From the NCBI RefSeq assembly GCF_000379905.1, contig NZ_KB904060.1, positions 37,175 through 101,174 of the forward strand: a DNA stretch of 64,000 nucleotides, given 5' to 3'. Below the pieces are notes generated by a model. The model had not been told where the DNA came from. It worked only from the letters and a program-made list of their open reading frames with translations, and searched no databases. Origin of the DNA: Rodentibacter pneumotropicus DSM 21403. Lineage in GTDB: Bacteria > Pseudomonadota > Gammaproteobacteria > Enterobacterales > Pasteurellaceae. Both the position numbers and the translations under genes were made by a program. Shown piece by piece: positions 61,473 through 64,000 of the stretch. Numbering within the stretch: position 1 is the stretch's first letter; the number at the start of each line of letters is the position of its first letter.

Positions 61473-61568
61473 GTAAACGTATAAACTCGTAAGAAAACGT
61501 ATGAAGAAATAAAGTAAAATGACGTTAAGGCTAGTATTTATAAGGGTTTAGTTTATGAAAACGTAAGA
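61473..61568. repeat. decamer repeat array 1 (TACGTTT core)
   Basis: On the minus strand three units in 10-bp phase, TACGTTTTCT, TACGAGTTTA and TACGTTTACA (61473-61502), plus one unit at 61559-61568. The same consensus recurs at 63351-63400. Confidence 0.55.
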
Positions 61569-61784
61569 AGAAATAAGAAGAGAAAAGTCCGTTTGGTCCC
61601 CCTACCGGACTTGAATTTACAATATAACCAATTGATTTAATTAATACTCAACTAGAAAATATTGATTTCGTATAACTAAATGTATAACTAAATCCAAAAG
61701 TCATCTATCAAAATGACTATTCTTTGAACAATTATTAGGATCGTGAAGAGAGGGGGTCAGCCAATGGCGATCACCCCAATTTAG

Positions 61785-61920
61785 CCGCAAAACTTCGCTT
61801 ACCTTTAACCGATCCATTTTTGGTTTCGTTGTTTATCCTCAAATTGAGATTAAGCCGCCGTTGGTGGATGTTGGTTATTTAATTAGGTTCATGTCTCCTC
61901 AAATTTGAGGGCGTTAAATT
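61785..61920 (-). pseudogene. diverged copy B of the 57.2-kb small gene and leader
   Basis: Minus-strand sequence contains LNLNLRINNETKNGSVKGKR, matching LNLNLKINNQSQNGLVRGE of the ORF at 57179-57448. It is preceded by NQHPPT in another frame and the same leader palindrome CCTCAAATTTGAGG (about 61897-61910). The protein-coding part is shortened and shifted, so it is probably not expressed as such. Confidence 0.55.
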
Positions 61921-62100
61921 TCCCTTGAGTGTAAATTCTTGGAGTCCATAAAAAAGGGCTATAAAAACTGTAATAGCGATAAAACGAAGTTCCAGGGGCG
62001 GTATTTAAGACTTTTCCCTGAACTTTTTACTCGCCCCTCCCCAAGTAAAAATCGGCTTGGTTCTCGCGCACGCGCGCGTACTGCTCAAAAAATTCCAATA

Positions 62101-62130
62101 AAAAAGCTCAATGTAATACACTGAGCTTTG
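62101..62130 (-). terminator. intrinsic terminator after the toxin gene
   Basis: On the minus strand AAAGCTCA-loop-TGAGCTTT is followed by a T-run. It lies 27-57 bases after the stop of the ORF at 62157. Confidence 0.85.
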
Positions 62131-62156
62131 TATTTGAACTGTAGTCATAGGTAGTA

Positions 62157-62591
62157 TTATTTCGTTACATCTAAACAAGCATTTTGAGCAATCGCAGATT
62201 TAATAAAGCGAATGTAACGCCGTTCTATTCTTTTTGTCTGCATTAGACCCTTTAAAATTCGAAAATAAAGCCCGTCATCTGCGATTTCTTTTTTGATAAA
62301 TCTTCCTTGTTTTATACCGTTCTCTAAATACTCAAGGTTTTCTATTCGAGCTTCACTGTAATTAATATAGCTTTGGTGTCTAATAAAAGGGTGATCGCCA
62401 GCCTCTAAAATAACCGTAGGATCTATACGGCGCGCACCTTCAACAGAACTGCAATTCACTAGCAAAAGCATTTGTTCTTGATTCGTTTCATAGTCTATGC
62501 ACGGCTCTGTTAGTACAAAAAATAAGTGCTTTAATTCGTCACTCTCGCGGATGAATGTCGGTAATAAAATAGTAACCTTTCGATTAATCAT
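62157..62591 (-). CDS. candidate toxin paired with Panacea antitoxin
   Basis: 144 residues. I know no named family for it. Visible features are a beta-rich N-terminal half (VTILLPTFIRESDELKHLFF, then LLLVNCSSVEG), a DPTVILEAGDHPFIRHQSYI segment, and a basic helical end (QTKRIERRYIRFIKSAIA). The first half recalls the SH3-like barrel of PemK/MazF-type toxins; that is inference. Its start overlaps the antitoxin stop by 8 bases, the usual antitoxin-then-toxin order, and a terminator follows. Confidence 0.6.
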   Translation of the reverse strand: MINRKVTILLPTFIRESDELKHLFFVLTEPCIDYETNQEQMLLLVNCSSVEGARRIDPTVILEAGDHPFIRHQSYINYSEARIENLEYLENGIKQGRFIKKEIADDGLYFRILKGLMQTKRIERRYIRFIKSAIAQNACLDVTK

Positions 62592-63171
62592 TGCCTAGCC
62601 CTTTAAACACTCGATCTATATGGGCTTGCTCCTTCATATCGTCAATAATTGTCTTGATTTGCTCATTGGTGCGCCCTAAATAGTGTAAAAGTGTTTCTAT
62701 TTTGATTGGCTTTGCCCTCACTCCGCCGGTAGGGTTTTCCCACTCTGGAATATGTCTTGAATCGTGTGTCAGTTTTACAAGATCAAATGTTTCTAAATGC
62801 CCGTATTGTTCAAAGGTTTTATCTAATATTTCAAGATTCGCTAAAGACAAATTATCAAGATAATATTCATCATCAAAATCTATTTCTTTCGCTAGGCTGA
62901 CTTGATGATTTTCTTTATCGCTGATCCATTCTTCCCACGGTGTAGGCATTGCGCTAAATACATTTCCTTGTATTAAATCAAGAGTTTTAGATAGTACAGG
63001 CCCATACGGTAAAGAATAATATTCATCCCCTGTTATTGATTGATCGTACTCTTGCCAGCTCAAACGATCCGCTAGGTAAAGCAATTTCATCAATTTTAAA
63101 TGTTTCATTGTACCACCAGCTTTATGTAACAGATATGCGGCAGCTTGAGCTGTTTTTAATTCATTAAACAT
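62584..63171 (-). CDS. Panacea-domain (DUF4065/SocA-like) antitoxin
   Basis: 195 residues. The Panacea domain is clear: AAAYLLHKAGGTMKHLKLMK, LLYLADRLSW, the SLPYGPVLSKTLDLI segment and the helical LEILDKTFEQYGHLETFDLV. Proteins of this kind neutralise very different toxins encoded next to them. I start at MFNELKTAQ (63171), 8 bases after GAGAG, and not at an upstream in-frame ATG at 63267, whose extra 32 residues do not look conserved. Confidence 0.75.
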   Translation of the reverse strand: MFNELKTAQAAAYLLHKAGGTMKHLKLMKLLYLADRLSWQEYDQSITGDEYYSLPYGPVLSKTLDLIQGNVFSAMPTPWEEWISDKENHQVSLAKEIDFDDEYYLDNLSLANLEILDKTFEQYGHLETFDLVKLTHDSRHIPEWENPTGGVRAKPIKIETLLHYLGRTNEQIKTIIDDMKEQAHIDRVFKGLGND

Positions 63172-63480
63172 TGATTTTCTCTCTGCTTGTGAAGTATGGA
63201 TAACAAAAGGCGGATAAAGGGCGGATAAAACAAGGGCGCAACGTGACTTATTAGGTAGATTATACATAACCCTAAGGTCAGTGGTTGCGCCACGATTGAG
63301 GCGGATTATAGGACTTTATTTTTTTTAAGTAAACAGTTTTTACCTATTAATGCGTTCTTATGCGGTCTTATACGTTTCTATCCGCTCCTATGCGTGTAAT
63401 TCCTTTTCTTCGTTTTTATAAGATTTCACCTATGGATCAACCTAAGACTTTCCACCACTTAAAAAATAAAAAAGTGTATA
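63172..63480. promoter_or_regulatory. control region upstream of the toxin-antitoxin pair
   Basis: Gene-free. Contains a long T-run at 63319-63326, the five-unit decamer array at 63351-63400, and AT-rich DNA where the toxin-antitoxin promoter must lie. I cannot assign exact promoter boxes. Confidence 0.4.
63351..63400. repeat. five 10-bp tandem units (decamer array 2)
   Basis: TGCGTTCTTA, TGCGGTCTTA, TACGTTTCTA, TCCGCTCCTA and TGCGTGTAAT follow each other without gaps, exactly 10 bases apart, so each lies on the same face of the helix. The third unit shares the decamer TTATACGTTT (63368-63377) with array 1 in opposite orientation. Confidence 0.75.
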
Positions 63481-63496
63481 GATAACAGAAAAATAG

Positions 63497-63692
63497 TGGG
63501 CACGCTGGGCATTTGGGCACGCACCTTTAAAATCAATAACTTAAATGCGATTTGCGCGCCCAATGCACTGGGCACGGCTGGGCACAAATTGGGCACGGGT
63601 GAAAAATGGTTATTTTTTGACTGGGCACGAAAGCCCTAAAATTGGGCACGATAAGCCTATTTTTGGGCACGAAAAGGGGTAATTTGGGCACG
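63497..63692. repeat. TGGGCACG iteron-like repeat cluster
   Basis: TGGGCACG starts at 63497, 63514, 63569, 63590, 63622, 63643, 63664 and 63685, with near copies TGGGCATT at 63506 and TGGGCACA at 63579. The last four are exactly 21 bases apart, two helical turns. All are in one orientation. This is the layout of iterons bound by a replication initiator or of an operator array. No gene fits. Confidence 0.85.
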
Positions 63693-63738
63693 CTATTTTT
63701 TATAAATTGTTAATGATCATGCAAAAATGCGCCAGGCT

Positions 63739-63773
63739 GATGCAGTAAGATCATCGAAAAGTGATCCACTGCA
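63739..63773. repeat. inverted repeat near the IS21 left end
   Basis: ATGCAGT-AA-GATCA on the left and TGATC-C-ACTGCAT on the right form a near-perfect palindrome about 45 bases before the istA start. It may be a transposase-binding site in the element's left end. The exact IS end cannot be set because the right end is out of view. Confidence 0.5.
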
Positions 63774-63817
63774 TCTTTTGATAAACTCCTTGTTATTTAA
63801 ACAGGGAATAACCTGGT

Positions 63818-64000
63818 ATGCTTTGCATGGAAACCATCTTAAAAATACGTCGCCTTTATCATAAAGAGGGGCTTTCTCAGCGTAAAATCGCTGAAAAACT
63901 TCGACTCAGCCGTCGTACCGTCAAAAAATATCTCAATATGATTGAGATTCCCAACTATCAACGTCAACACACCGATTCACCTAAATTAGGGCCTTATAAA
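63818..64000 (+). mobile_element. istA: IS21-family element, start of istA transposase (truncated by window)
   Basis: An ORF opens at 63818 and runs off the window after 61 codons. It begins METILKIRRLYHKEGLSQRK and continues IAEKLRLSRRTVKKYL, the N-terminal helix-turn-helix of IstA transposases. An ACAGGGAATAACC stretch upstream could serve as ribosome site. The partner istB would lie outside the window. Confidence 0.8.

Larger units (their letters stand above)
61048..62100. other. long gene-poor regulatory stretch of the island
   Basis: About 1 kb without a convincing large gene. It holds a 23-codon plus-strand ORF at 61095-61166 (MKIGFHSFSMVNYALPSRTY), inverted repeats CCCTATTT/AAATAGGG and GTGCGAC/GTCGCAC near 61071-61150, a TAAGGGTAC/GTACCCTTA pair at 61421-61460, decamer repeats at 61473-61568, and a diverged second copy of the 57.2-kb gene and leader at about 61785-61920. 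No tRNA or integrase is seen. Confidence 0.5.

Noticed and set aside
61590..61612. Possible tRNA 3'-end fragment as attachment site (TGGTCCCCCTACCGGACTTG)
   Set aside because: The complementary strand resembles a T-loop and acceptor ending in CCA, but the acceptor is one base short, the T-stem has no partner, and it matches no tRNA I know. It also forms a small AAGTCCG/CGGACTT hairpin by itself.
61939..62124. 61-codon plus-strand ORF as a gene
   Set aside because: It runs against all neighbouring genes, overlaps the toxin terminator and the CG-rich tract, and has no ribosome site or recognisable sequence.

Overview
The window reads as a chromosome segment from a Pasteurellaceae bacterium of the Haemophilus/Aggregatibacter group. 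The evidence is the many copies of the 9-mer uptake signal AAGTGCGGT (and its complement), often as inverted pairs forming intergenic hairpins, and gene neighbourhoods I recognise from Haemophilus influenzae: lepA-lepB-rnc-era-grcA-ung, coaBC-dut-slmA-yheU-crp, pilABCD-coaE-yacG, opsX-kdkA-rdgB, and rppH-tauE-lgt-thyA-tadA. I cannot fix the genus from sequence alone; Aggregatibacter is a reasonable guess.

Layout. 1-4.8 kb: sialic-acid uptake (fused TRAP transporter siaT, mutarotase nanM) and a GlcNAc-type PTS EIIBC. 4.8-5.1 kb: a gene-free stretch with a strongly foldable candidate RNA. 5.1-8.5 kb, minus strand: crp, yheU, slmA, dut, coaBC. 8.6-10.8 kb: radC, rpmB-rpmG with a structured leader, mutM. 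11-12.6 kb: an unassigned protein with a GT9-like C-terminus. 12.9-21.6 kb: formate-dependent nitrite reduction (nrfABCD) and its dedicated haem-attachment genes (nrfE, a DsbE-like thioredoxin, an nrfF/nrfG fusion), then a flavoprotein. 21.7-26.2 kb: era, rnc, lepB, lepA. 26.3-31.7 kb: grcA, ung, a YjbR-like gene, tadA, thyA, lgt, a TauE-type permease, rppH. 31.7-32.2 kb: a gene-free stretch with a cluster of DnaA-box matches. 32.2-37.7 kb: ampD, then pilABCD, coaE, yacG, a small GNAT. 37.8-56.9 kb: housekeeping and transport genes (rhlB, exbBD-tonB with a Fur box, bcp, dapA-bamC, arfA, arsC-like, perM, trmO, menA, rraA, a DASS permease, an ABC exporter, a decayed AraC regulator, an AhpD-like protein, opsX-kdkA-rdgB, a Kef-type antiporter).

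57-64 kb is an accessory island, nearly all on the minus strand and dominated by phage or satellite remnants. It carries two diverged copies of a small gene and leader about 4.5 kb apart, tiny ORFs, a frameshifted Icd-like gene, a broken alpA, a coiled-coil protein of unknown function, and a Panacea-domain toxin-antitoxin pair. Upstream of that pair lie two repeat arrays: five 10-bp units and a cluster of TGGGCACG repeats with a 21-bp period over its last four copies. The window ends inside an IS21-family istA gene.

How it fits together: the conserved part supports a host-associated, facultatively anaerobic lifestyle (sialic acid and GlcNAc scavenging, nitrite respiration to ammonium, TonB energy for iron uptake, type IV pili for DNA uptake, heptose/Kdo core LPS). 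The most interesting unexplained material is the island: a predicted toxin-antitoxin operon next to iteron-like DNA, inside a decaying element with no integrase or replication gene visible in this window.
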